Shown here in pieces: positions 25,945 through 33,556 of a stretch of 64,000 bases of DNA (position 1 is its first letter; each line of letters opens with the position of its first letter). The stretch spans positions 55,798 to 119,797 of the forward strand of contig CAZIYJ010000009.1 in assembly GCA_964543475.1 (NCBI GenBank), in the 5' to 3' direction. The notes beneath the pieces are model-generated. The model saw only the letters and a list, made by a program, of their open reading frames with translations. It had not been told where the DNA came from and did no database searches. The stretch comes from JAYSYM01 sp964543475 (lineage in GTDB: Bacteria; Bdellovibrionota; Bdellovibrionia; Bdellovibrionales; JAMPXM01). A program made the translations under genes and the position numbers.

Positions 25945-27603
25945 ATGAAATTCTTTAGTTTGCTGAGTCGAATTCTTCATCAAATCTTTGGCTCTTTGCT
26001 CCCACCCAAGGAGTTGTCAAACGCCCAACTCTTAATTGAAGAGTTTCAGTCCCATGACTTTTTTTTAAACGAATCGCAAAAAGTTTCTAAAGTTGGATCT
26101 TGGATATGGGATCTGAAAACGGACAAGATCAAATGGTCGGACTACCTAATTGAAATTTTCGAGGTCGACCAAAAGACGGCGCCAAAGACATACGAAGAAT
26201 ATTTAAACTATATTCCGCCGAATGAACGCGACCTTGTTAATTCAACTATCACCAATGCCTTGAAGGAGAAAAGGTCCTTTGCGTTTGAACATCATTTAGC
26301 AACCCGTCACGGCGATGTAAGAACAATCGATTGTCACGGAAAAGTTGTGATTGAAAATGGTGAAGTAAAAGCAATGATCGGAACTTCTCAAGACATTACC
26401 GAAATTAAACAGGCTCAAGAGCTTCTTAGACATCAGAAAGCTCAGGCCGACGCTTCCAACCAAGCGAAATCTCGTTTTCTTGCAAACATGAGTCACGAAA
26501 TTCGTACTCCTCTTTCGGCGATTCTCGGGTTTGCTGAGCTTCTATCAGATCGAAATGTTCCCGAGACATTAAGAAACTCGTATCTTTCTTTAATTCGTAC
26601 AAACGCAAATTTTTTAACCGAGTTAGTCGAAAACATTTTGGACCTGTCAAAAATTGAGTCGGGAAAAATTGAAAGCGAACGAATTAAAGTTGATCTTAGG
26701 TCACTTTTAATGACGGTTCGAGATTTGGTTGGCCCCACTCCAACAGACAAAAACCCCCTGCCTGTTGAGTTCAGATTCATCGGTCTACTACCCACAAAGA
26801 TCGCGACTGACCCTACCCGATTACGCCAGATTCTAATCAACATTATTCGCAACGCACAAAAGTTTACCCGCACAGGAAAGATTGTTGTGAGAATTCAAAT
26901 GGCAAAATCGAAACCTCACTCAAAAATTGTTTTCGATGTCTGTGACACAGGAATCGGCATGACCGATGCACAACAACGAAAAGTTTTCGATGCTTTCACG
27001 CAAGCAGATTCCTCTACGACTCGGCAGTTTGGCGGAACTGGACTCGGGCTCACTTTGTCTAAGCGCCTGGCGAACGTTTTAGGCGGAGATGTCATCATCA
27101 AGAGAAGTCGTCCGGGCAAAGGGACTATTTTTAGAGTCGAACTTCCGATAACTGAAGATAGTGACAGAATCGTTATTCGGGGACTTCCGCTCACGGCCTT
27201 TGCTAATGGAGCTGAAGAAGACGAAATTCTCACTCAAAAACATATCCTTCTTGTCGATGACTCTGGAGACAATCGCGAAATTATAAAACGATTCCTCGAA
27301 AAAGCTGGCGCAGTCGTCGAGACCGCAGATAACGGTCAAGCCGGACTTGATAAATTGCGAAGCCAACATTTCGATTTGGTCTTGATGGACATACAAATGC
27401 CTGTCATGGACGGGCTACAAGCGATGCGTGAAATTCGCAAAACTGATCCAAATACTCCAATTGTTGCCTTAACAGCGCACGCCCTCGAAGAAGAAAGGAG
27501 CGCCTGCTTGAAATCGGGCTTCGACGATTACCTGACTAAGCCGATTAATCGCCGAGTCCTTTTGGAGCATGTTGCTCAAGAAATCGAGAATCATTTACAT
27601 TAG
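25945..27603 (+). CDS. Hybrid histidine kinase (PAS-HisKA-HATPase-REC)
   Basis: This 552-residue protein has one PAS/PAC domain (about 45-160, GSWIWDLKTDKIKWSD, ending GTSQDITEIKQ), HisKA with acceptor His184 in ANMSHEIRTPLS, and an HATPase domain (IIRNAQKF, DTGIGMTD, GGTGLGLTLS). The C-terminal receiver has phospho-site Asp482 in VLMDIQMPVMDG and LTKPI holds the conserved Lys. The N-terminal 20 residues are mildly hydrophobic but too short and basic for a clear membrane anchor. No response regulator is adjacent. It shares kinase and receiver wording with the 14242-17205 kinase and looks like a paralogue with fewer sensors. Confidence 0.93.
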   Translation: MKFFSLLSRILHQIFGSLLPPKELSNAQLLIEEFQSHDFFLNESQKVSKVGSWIWDLKTDKIKWSDYLIEIFEVDQKTAPKTYEEYLNYIPPNERDLVNSTITNALKEKRSFAFEHHLATRHGDVRTIDCHGKVVIENGEVKAMIGTSQDITEIKQAQELLRHQKAQADASNQAKSRFLANMSHEIRTPLSAILGFAELLSDRNVPETLRNSYLSLIRTNANFLTELVENILDLSKIESGKIESERIKVDLRSLLMTVRDLVGPTPTDKNPLPVEFRFIGLLPTKIATDPTRLRQILINIIRNAQKFTRTGKIVVRIQMAKSKPHSKIVFDVCDTGIGMTDAQQRKVFDAFTQADSSTTRQFGGTGLGLTLSKRLANVLGGDVIIKRSRPGKGTIFRVELPITEDSDRIVIRGLPLTAFANGAEEDEILTQKHILLVDDSGDNREIIKRFLEKAGAVVETADNGQAGLDKLRSQHFDLVLMDIQMPVMDGLQAMREIRKTDPNTPIVALTAHALEEERSACLKSGFDDYLTKPINRRVLLEHVAQEIENHLH

Positions 27604-27676
27604 AATTGATCTACCTAATGGCCGGAGCCAATAATTGGTGGCGCGAGAGTTTTACAGGTGCTACAACCCGATCCCT

Positions 27677-28993
27677 ATGAAATTCACTGATTTTGACCTT
27701 TTGCCTTCCCTCCAGAAGACTCTTGCCGAGAAAAATTTTACGACACCGACTGAAGTACAAGAAAATGTAATTCCACTCTTCCTAGACCGAAAAAGCGTGG
27801 TCGGTATCGCACAAACTGGAACGGGCAAAACTCTTGCTTACGCCTTACCAGTTCTTCATTTGCTCAAAACTCTCGAAAATAATTTTGATCCGGTCGAAGA
27901 AAATTCGAAGCCTCGAGCGGTCGTTATGGTGCCGACCCGGGAGCTCGGCGAGCAAATCTCAAAGGTTTTTAAAGTCTTTACTCACGATACAAGAATGCGA
28001 GTTCGTCCAGCGCTCGGCGGAATGGCGATGGAGCAGTCACGACGAAATGTTGCGGGTGCATTTGAAATTTTACTTGCGACTCCTGGTCGTCTTGCTCAGT
28101 TGCTCGAGAAAAAAGCCGTAGATCTATCTGATGTCCGCATTTTGATTTTCGATGAAGCTGACCAAATGCTCGATGAAAAATTCTTACCTGACTCGAATCG
28201 AATCGGCGCTGCGTGTCCTCAGAACACCCAAATGGGTTTGTTCTCAGCAACCATCTCTGAAACTGTACAAGAGTTAATGAAGGCGCTCTTCTCTAGCGCA
28301 AAAGTTTTTAAAACTGCTGGCAGCGGAAAAACAGTCGATACACTGACAACAAAAAACGTTTTCATTCTCGATGGCAAGCGAATGCCTTCACTCGAGAAAA
28401 TTCTTAACGCAAAAATCAACGGCGGCACGATGATTTTCACGAATACTCGTGAACAGTGTGACGCTTTAGCGGACGAGCTCACGAAAAAAGGTTACTTAGC
28501 TGGAGTCTATCGTGGCGAAATGAATAAGAACGAACGCCGAGCAGCGCTTGCAAGATTTCGCAGCGGCGAAGTTAAGTTTTTAATTTCTACTGACCTTGCT
28601 GGTCGCGGACTCGACATTGAAGAAGTTGAACGAGTGATCAATTACAACATGCCTAAGCAAATGGAAAACTATCTTCACAGAGTGGGAAGAACAGCCCGCG
28701 CTGGCCGCCCCGGAATTGTTTATAATCTCGTAACTGATCGAGACGGAAATTTGATGGAACGTCTTGGAGTTGAACTTCCGGTTCCGCTGAAGGCACGTCT
28801 TCGTGATCGCGAACGCCAAGCAAAACTCGATGCTGGCGAAGAAGTGATTGATCGCCCGGTTCGTGGCCAAACTTCTAAAGTTTCACGCCCTGTCGCTACG
28901 AAGTCGAGTCGCCCAGCTGCTAAGCCCGGCCGTCCCGTCTCAAAGCCAGGTCGCCCCACTGCTTCTCGTCCACAATCTAAATCTCGCCGTTAG
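27677..28993 (+). CDS. DEAD-box RNA helicase (RhlE-like)
   Basis: Started at MKFTDFDLLPSLQK, the protein has about 438 residues. It contains the Q motif (FTTPTEVQENVIP), Walker A AQTGTGKT, PTRELGEQ, the DEAD box in IFDEADQML, SAT (LFSATIS), and HRVGRTARAGR for the second RecA domain. A basic tail of about 55 residues has short repeats of the type KPGRP and SKSRR, suited to RNA binding. An in-frame ATG at 27635 adds 14 residues with no family likeness. Such helicases remodel ribosome-assembly intermediates and mRNA. It is followed by a hairpin terminator shared with the convergent gene. Confidence 0.94.
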   Translation: MKFTDFDLLPSLQKTLAEKNFTTPTEVQENVIPLFLDRKSVVGIAQTGTGKTLAYALPVLHLLKTLENNFDPVEENSKPRAVVMVPTRELGEQISKVFKVFTHDTRMRVRPALGGMAMEQSRRNVAGAFEILLATPGRLAQLLEKKAVDLSDVRILIFDEADQMLDEKFLPDSNRIGAACPQNTQMGLFSATISETVQELMKALFSSAKVFKTAGSGKTVDTLTTKNVFILDGKRMPSLEKILNAKINGGTMIFTNTREQCDALADELTKKGYLAGVYRGEMNKNERRAALARFRSGEVKFLISTDLAGRGLDIEEVERVINYNMPKQMENYLHRVGRTARAGRPGIVYNLVTDRDGNLMERLGVELPVPLKARLRDRERQAKLDAGEEVIDRPVRGQTSKVSRPVATKSSRPAAKPGRPVSKPGRPTASRPQSKSRR

Positions 28994-28994
28994 A

Positions 28995-29028
28995 CAAAAA
29001 AAGAGAGAGGACATTTCTGCCCTCTCTC
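28995..29028 (-). terminator. Intrinsic terminator of the repeat-protein gene
   Basis: GAGAGAGG (29003-29010) pairs with CCTCTCTC (29021-29028) around a 10-nt loop. Read on the minus strand the hairpin is followed by seven Ts (28996-29002), ideal for the repeat-protein transcript. On the plus strand the hairpin also follows the helicase gene but lacks a T-run. Confidence 0.75.
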
Positions 29029-29058
29029 ACACAAACTTCTAATTAGAACAACAACCGT

Positions 29059-31432
29059 TTAGAAGTTCATTCGATGTACATACATTAGTTCACTCACGTA
29101 GTAGCGAACGACTGCCATCTGGTCTTGCACTTGCGATGCCTTTGAATAGCCATCAAGTGTCTTGATTGCGAGATTCACTTTCGCATTCAAGTAGAACAGA
29201 TCGTAAACCTGACTCTTCACCGGATAGTTCATGTACACTAGGTCAGTCATGTTTTCGTTGGCACCGACGAGTTCCATCATCGCTTGACGTAACTTAGCTT
29301 TATACGCTTCGTTCGACGATGAAGAGACTGCGCGATCCATCGTCTCAAACATTGCTTCGGTTACTCCTTCAAGATTCGAAAGTACCGTGATCATTTCTGA
29401 GTGAGTCCATCGACCGTGCGCCGCTGGCATGTGCTCCCGGAAATAAACCGTACTCTTCAGTTTTGGAACAATCGGCTGAGACTTGATCGCGTAGAACTTC
29501 GCTAAAGACTCTTTCCAATTATTCGGATCACGAATCCATTTCAAATCTCTCTTCACTTTAAGCGTATTCTTCTTATGGAACTTCGCTCGCAGCTCAAGAA
29601 TCTGTGCCTTCGTCAACTTACCTTGGCTAGGTGTCGGGTAAGGTGTTGGCTCAGGCTCTGGGTAAGGTGTCGGATATGGAGTTGGGTACGGAGTCGGAGA
29701 TGGCTCCCACTTCGACTGGCCATAACGATCGTATCCAGAACGGTTGTATCCATACCGGTCGTAACCTTGGCGATCATAACCTGATCGATCATACCCGTTT
29801 CGGTCGAAACCGTTTCGGTCAAAGCCTTGGCGATCGTAACCGAACGAATCGTATCCATCTCTATCGTATCCATCTCTATCGTATCCATCTCTATCGTGTC
29901 CTTCACGTCCTCGACCATGACGATCTCGCCCGTGTCGATCGTAGCCATTTCGGTTACGTCCGTCGCGATCCCATCCGTCTTTGTCGAATCCATCGCGATC
30001 TCTGCCTTTACGGTCGCGTCCGTCTCGGTCATAACCATCTCGGTCTCTTCCGTCACGGTCTCGGCCCTCGCGCTCTCGGCGGTCACGTTCATCGCGCTCG
30101 CGTCGGTCTTTCTCGTCACGTTGTTTGCGATCATTCTCATCACGTTGGCGCTTATCGTTTTCATCACGCTGTTTGCGATCGTTTTCATCGCGTTGACGTT
30201 TATCGTTCTCGTCACGCTGCTTTCGATCGTTTTCATCGCGTTGACGTTTATCGTTCTCGTCACGCTGCTTTCGATCGTTTTCATCGCGTTGGCGCTTATC
30301 ATTTTCATCACGCTGTTTACGATCGTTTTCATCGCGTTGACGTTTATCGTTCTCGTCACGCTGGCGACGACCCTCATCTTGTCGGCGAACTTCTTCACGT
30401 CGAGCAGCTTCTTCTTGCTGACGAATCGTTTCTTGCTGACGAGCGATCTCTTCTTGTTGGCGACGAAGTTCTTCTTGCTGGCGTCGTGCCTCTGCCTGTT
30501 CGCGCGCATTACCTTCTTCTTGCTGGCGTCGTGCTTCCTCTTGTTGACGAGCGATCTCTTCTTGTTGGCGACGAAGTGCTTCTTCTTGCTGTTGACGAAT
30601 AGCTTCTTGGCGCTCGGATTCTTGGCGAGCCGCGTCTTCTTCCCGTCTGCGATTTTCTTCTTGTTCGCGAGCAATCTGTTCATTGCGAATTGCACTGTCA
30701 CGCTCTTCTTGTTCTCGGCGGGAATTCTCTTCTTGTTCGCGGCGTGAGTTCTCTTCTTGTTCGCGGCGTGAGTTCTCTTCTTGTTCGCGGCGTGAGTTCT
30801 CTTNNNNNNNNNNNNNNNNNNNNNNNNNNNNNNNNNNNNNNNNNNNNNNNNNNNNNNNNNNNNNNNNNNNNNNNNNNNNNNNNNNNNNNNNNNNNNNNNN
30901 NNNCTTGCTCGCGGCGTGAGTTCTCTTCTTGCTCGCGGCGTGAATTCTCTTCTTGNNNNNNNNNNNNNNNNNNNNNNNNNNNNNNNNNNNNNNNNNNNNN
31001 NNNNNNNNNNNNNNNNNNNNNNNNNNNNNNNNNNNNNNNNNNNNNNNNNNNNNNNTCGCGGCGTGAGTTCTCTTCTTGCTCGCGGCGTGAATTCTCTTCT
31101 TGCTCGCGGCGTGAATTCTCTTCTTGCTCGCGGCGTGAATTCTCTTCTTGCTCGCGGCGTGAGTTCTCTTCTTGCTCGCGGCGATTAGCTTCTTCTTGAT
31201 CTCGGCGGGAATTTTCTTCGTCTTGTTGTCTGCGTGACTCTTGCTCTGCTTCTTGATCGCGACGGATTTGCTCGTCACGGATAGCACTGTCTCGCGCTTC
31301 TTCCTCCTGTCGCCGCTGCTCTTGCCGTTGTTCCTCACCAGGATCTGCTTCTTGCCCAAACGCATTTTGTGGCATCGTTGGTAAAACGAGTGTGCTCACT
31401 AATACGCTCAGTAGTAATTTGCGTAGTTTCAT
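29059..31432 (-). CDS. Secreted low-complexity repeat protein interrupted by two assembly gaps
   Basis: The start at 31432 gives signal peptide MKLRKLLLSVLVSTLVLPTM (cut near AFGQ). In order the protein then has an Arg/Glu/Gln-rich head, an 8-residue repeat EENSRREQ, a QQEE-rich stretch, a 16-residue repeat DENDKRQRDENDRKQR, a pentad repeat G-Y/F-D-R-x of about 25 units, a Pro-Thr-Tyr spacer (PTPYPTPYP), and a C-terminal helical domain of about 170 residues ending MYVHRMNF. Two 100-N runs fall inside the 8-residue repeat and break the apparent frame. The repeat phase on each side shows one continuous frame if the true gaps are 24n and 24n+1 nt. The highly charged coil suggests a long periplasmic or surface rod. 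No family is known to me. Confidence 0.75.
29715..30065. repeat. Coding pentad repeat (G-Y/F-D-R-x)
   Basis: About 25 tandem 15-nt units encode glycine, an aromatic or Arg residue, Asp, Arg and a variable residue, for example GYDRDGYDRDGYDRDGYD. Units toward the 5' end of the gene are RDRDG-type and grade into GYDRQ/GFDRN forms. Aromatic residues at a strict spacing of five suggest a regular extended or ligand-binding repeat. Confidence 0.7.
30113..30368. repeat. 48-nt coding repeat (DENDKRQRDENDRKQR)
   Basis: About five 48-nt tandem units encode a 16-residue charged repeat made of two similar octads (DENDKRQR and DENDRKQR). Nucleotide identity between units is very high, indicating recent expansion or homogenisation. 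Confidence 0.75.
30804..30903. other. Assembly gap of 100 Ns
   Basis: The run is exactly 100 undetermined bases, the placeholder used for gaps of unknown size, located inside the 24-nt repeat. Repeat phase on both sides predicts a true length that is a multiple of 24. Confidence 0.95.
30956..31055. other. Assembly gap of 100 Ns
   Basis: This is a second placeholder of exactly 100 undetermined bases in the same tandem repeat. Repeat phase predicts a true length of 24n+1. Confidence 0.95.
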
Positions 31433-31564
31433 CGATTCTCCCCTATTAAAAATTTTCGCAAATCGGCCAATCGAATAGAGTCACACTGGCACCGTTTGCT
31501 TTCCGGGACAGGACTAAAGCAAGGACCGAACCAACTCCAATGACACTGGATCGAAATTTTTACG

Positions 31565-31580
31565 TGGCACCACGGTTGCA
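31565..31580 (+). promoter_or_regulatory. Sigma-54 (-24/-12) promoter
   Basis: TGGCAC, five bases, TTGCA matches the RpoN consensus exactly, including the invariant GG and GC ten bases apart. Transcription should begin about 12 nt past the GC, near 31590, leaving a leader of about 36 nt before the TTG start at 31627. An AT-rich TATATA follows. Confidence 0.8.
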
Positions 31581-31626
31581 AAACGAACATATATAGAAGC
31601 CATTTGGCACTAACTTGGGGGACACT

Positions 31627-32151
31627 TTGAAAATCAGATCGGTTTACTTCGCTTTAGCTCTTTTATTTTCTGCTTTTGTAGCTCAGCAAGCTTTTGCAGC
31701 AGAATTTTCGACACCACTAAAATTGCCAACTTCGTTTTCAGCTCATGCTAGCCAATTTAATAATGACTGCGAAGTTCCTGGTTATTGTCAGACTTCATCT
31801 GATTGTCCTGGTTCTGAAGTCTGCCGAGATCGTGGTGATGGAGTAAAAATTTGTGTTGGCTCTTCTGGTAAACAAGATTCGTATTGCTCTTCATCAAGCG
31901 ACTGCGCGGGTTCATTGATGTGTCGAGACCGCGGCGATGGAGTGAATGTTTGCGTCGGTAACGGAGTGCAAGACAGCTATTGTGCTAGCTCAACAGATTG
32001 TAAGGGCTCACTCATGTGCAGAGATCGAGGCGATGGAGTGAACGCCTGCGTCGGCTCTGGAAACAAAGGAAACTATTGCTCGACCTCTACCGACTGCGCG
32101 GGCGCTCTGATGTGTCGAGATCGCGGAGATAAAGTAAAAGTTTGTATGTAG
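31627..32151 (+). CDS. Secreted cysteine-rich protein with four tandem repeats
   Basis: I place the start at TTG 31627, preceded by GGGGGA, giving MKIRSVYFALALLFSAFV and a signal peptide cut near AFA; a TTG four codons upstream is the alternative. The mature protein of about 150 residues is four copies of a roughly 27-residue unit: YC, four residues, S-x-DC, G-x-x-x-C-RDRGD, V-x-x-C. Each unit has four Cys and an almost invariant CRDRGDGV core, so probably two disulfides per unit. The spacing loosely resembles eukaryotic Dickkopf/EB-type knots, a resemblance only. Expression is from a sigma-54 promoter, pointing to regulated export of a disulfide-rich surface or effector protein. Confidence 0.8.
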   Translation: MKIRSVYFALALLFSAFVAQQAFAAEFSTPLKLPTSFSAHASQFNNDCEVPGYCQTSSDCPGSEVCRDRGDGVKICVGSSGKQDSYCSSSSDCAGSLMCRDRGDGVNVCVGNGVQDSYCASSTDCKGSLMCRDRGDGVNACVGSGNKGNYCSTSTDCAGALMCRDRGDKVKVCM

Positions 32152-32220
32152 GCGCTATTGCGGAGTGGTCAGCCGAACCTATTTCTGTTAGGGTGATCTT
32201 TCTTCATGACTTTCTCATGT

Positions 32221-32577
32221 GGGGGCGTACTGGCTTCGACGTGGATGTTGAAAGTTTAGGAGCATGTCGGGGCGCTCGAGGACCTCGTAAAAACGAGCAA
32301 CTTGTAATTGACAACAATTACGCACTTGCTGCCTAGTTTTCTAGTGTAGCCATTGACCCTTGAGGCGACCGCGCTCTGGGATGTCAGTGTAACTTTAGCG
32401 GTCTCGGATTCTACTTCGTCGTAGCGTGGGTAGAGACCTAAATAAAGCGTTACGGGGACCGAAGTAATTTTGTCGTTGGAAGTGCGACGGTCATCCTTAA
32501 AACAGCGACTAAACATGTAGCTTTGCCTAACACTGGATCATTTGCGGACCCGGGTTCAACTCCCGGCGCCTCCACCA
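32221..32577 (+). ncRNA. ssrA: Transfer-messenger RNA
   Basis: This is a one-piece tmRNA of 357 nt. The 5' end GGGGGCG pairs with CGCCTCC before ACCA at the 3' end, and the T arm GACCCGGGTTCAACTCCCGG is complete. The conserved 5' block CTGGCTTCGACGTGGATG is present. The tag frame GAC AAC AAT TAC GCA CTT GCT GCC TAG (32310-32336) encodes DNNYALAA, preceded in the finished tag by the tRNA-borne Ala. The resume codon is inferred by comparison with the Bdellovibrio tag (GNDYALAA). It rescues stalled ribosomes with SmpB. CCA is encoded. Confidence 0.95.
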
Positions 32578-32583
32578 TTTTAA

Positions 32584-32630
32584 CCATTTGATATCAGATA
32601 TCTTGATATCGGATTTCTGATATCAAATGG
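32584..32630. repeat. 15-bp inverted repeat just past ssrA
   Basis: CCATTTGATATCAGA (32584-32598) and TCTGATATCAAATGG (32616-32630) are perfect inverted copies with a 17-nt spacer that contains another GATATC. It lies between the 3' ends of convergent ssrA and the GFA gene, so it may act as a shared transcription stop, although no T-run follows on the plus strand. It could also be a remnant of an insertion at the ssrA 3' end. Confidence 0.6.
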
Positions 32631-32637
32631 TGCCCGC

Positions 32638-32991
32638 TTAGAAACTACGTCCATCCACAAGTGCGATTTCAAGTTTATGAGGATCGACCCCCTCTAGACA
32701 GCGAAGATTGATGGCGTACATCTCTTCCCCTTTTGGGTTTTTGCCATTTATAAACGGAGTTACACCACAGCTTTTACAGAACGAGTGATGCAGAACTTTC
32801 TTATGAAATTGGTATTTCGAAAGAGCGCTTTCTCCTTTAACTAGTTTAAAGTTTTCAGGAGTAGCGAAGCCGAGGATTGTGCCTTTCTTTGAACACATCG
32901 AACAATTGCATTCCATTCCCTTTGTAATCGGCTCTGATTGAATTTCAAATTCGACATCTCTACAGTGACACGAGCCTTTATAAGTCTGCAC
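32638..32991 (-). CDS. GFA/CENP-V family zinc protein
   Basis: This 117-residue protein has Cys pairs in GSCHCRDVEFEI, MECNCSMCSKKG and HSFCKSCGVTPF, the three metal-binding motifs of the glutathione-dependent formaldehyde-activating (GFA) fold. Family enzymes such as Gfa are proposed to aid condensation of formaldehyde with glutathione, though many members have unknown substrates. It is divergent from an HxlR regulator over an 82-nt spacer with a palindrome. FrmA and FrmB for S-hydroxymethylglutathione oxidation are encoded 3-5 kb away. Confidence 0.88.
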   Translation of the reverse strand: MQTYKGSCHCRDVEFEIQSEPITKGMECNCSMCSKKGTILGFATPENFKLVKGESALSKYQFHKKVLHHSFCKSCGVTPFINGKNPKGEEMYAINLRCLEGVDPHKLEIALVDGRSF

Positions 32992-33033
32992 TTCTAAATC
33001 CCTTCAATTAATTCGTTTCATGCAATTTATCAT

Positions 33034-33055
33034 TTACCTTGCATTTTGCAAGTAA
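33034..33055. promoter_or_regulatory. Candidate HxlR operator palindrome
   Basis: TTAC-C-TTGCA, a short AT spacer, TGCAA-GTAA forms a near-perfect palindrome midway between the divergent GFA and HxlR genes. HxlR/DUF24 regulators bind short palindromes with TTAC/GTAA-like ends, so autoregulation and control of the GFA gene are plausible. Confidence 0.5.
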
Positions 33056-33073
33056 TATGAGAGCATCGTACCA

Positions 33074-33517
33074 ATGTCCACCAAGAGGCTCCGCTCACAT
33101 TGCCCAATAAATTTTAGTCTTGAGGCTTTTGGCGATAAATGGGCTCTATTAATAATTCGAGATGTCGTGTTTCGTGGAAAAGTCACGTACGGTGAATTTT
33201 TAAAGTCAGAGGAACGCGTCGCTACGAACATTTTAGCGTCGCGACTTGAGAATTTAGAAGCAGAGCAAATCTTGAGAAGGATTGCTGATCCCGAAGATGG
33301 CCGTAGCAGTAAATATATTTTAACGGAAAAAGGGATCGACCTCCTTCCACTGCTTTTTGAAATGATGATTTGGAGCGAGAAGTACGATTCAAAATCAGAA
33401 ACTCGTCGAATTCCAAAACTCATGGACGCCATCAAGAACGAACGAAATAAAATAAGCAAGAAAGCAAAAGACCGCTTGCGCTCGGGTCAGGCACTATTTC
33501 CTGAATATTTAGGTTAG
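33074..33517 (+). CDS. HxlR (DUF24) family transcriptional regulator
   Basis: This 147-residue winged-helix protein shows the HxlR core: CPINFSLEAFGDKWALLIIRDV with the single conserved N-terminal Cys, TYGEFLKSEERVATNILASRL as recognition region, and a wing GRSSKYILTEKG. HxlR proteins such as YodB and CatR sense quinones and other electrophiles through this Cys; the related HxlR activates formaldehyde assimilation genes. An intrinsic terminator follows directly. It is divergent from the GFA gene and probably controls it. Confidence 0.92.
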   Translation: MSTKRLRSHCPINFSLEAFGDKWALLIIRDVVFRGKVTYGEFLKSEERVATNILASRLENLEAEQILRRIADPEDGRSSKYILTEKGIDLLPLLFEMMIWSEKYDSKSETRRIPKLMDAIKNERNKISKKAKDRLRSGQALFPEYLG

Positions 33518-33519
33518 CA

Positions 33520-33556
33520 GACGAGACTCCGACAGAGCTTGCTCGTCGGTTTTTTT
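33520..33556 (+). terminator. Intrinsic terminator after HxlR gene
   Basis: GACGAG (33520-33525) pairs with CTCGTC (33542-33547), followed after GG by seven Ts (33550-33556). It ends the HxlR transcript and overlaps the final bases of the convergent NAD(P)-binding gene. Confidence 0.75.

Larger units (their letters stand above)
30715..31190. repeat. 24-nt coding repeat (EENSRREQ) containing assembly gaps
   Basis: Near-identical 24-nt units, varying mainly at a GAATTC/GAGTTC position and a GCTCG/GTTCG position on the plus strand, encode EENSRREQ. Five to six units lie right of 31055, two between the gaps and three left of 30804. The true copy number is unknown because of two 100-N runs. Confidence 0.85.

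Noticed and set aside
29613..30747. Long open frames on both strands (over 300 residues) in the repeat-rich region
   Set aside because: They are shadow frames of the biased 15-, 24- and 48-nt coding repeats; composition (Ile/Val/Ser or His/Arg/Leu runs) is a by-product of codon bias, and the signal peptide plus C-terminal domain lie in another frame.
30113..31190. Regular repeats that look like a CRISPR array
   Set aside because: Units are contiguous without unique spacers, have coding periodicity of three, and sit inside an open frame with a signal peptide.
31484..31620. Additional TGGCAC hexamers at about 31484 and 31605
   Set aside because: Distance to a TTGC element is wrong or the GC is missing, so only the 31565 site is a proper sigma-54 promoter.
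32142..32336. A 64-residue plus-strand open frame ending at 32336
   Set aside because: It is the tmRNA and its tag frame, not a protein gene; only the last eight codons are translated, in trans-translation.
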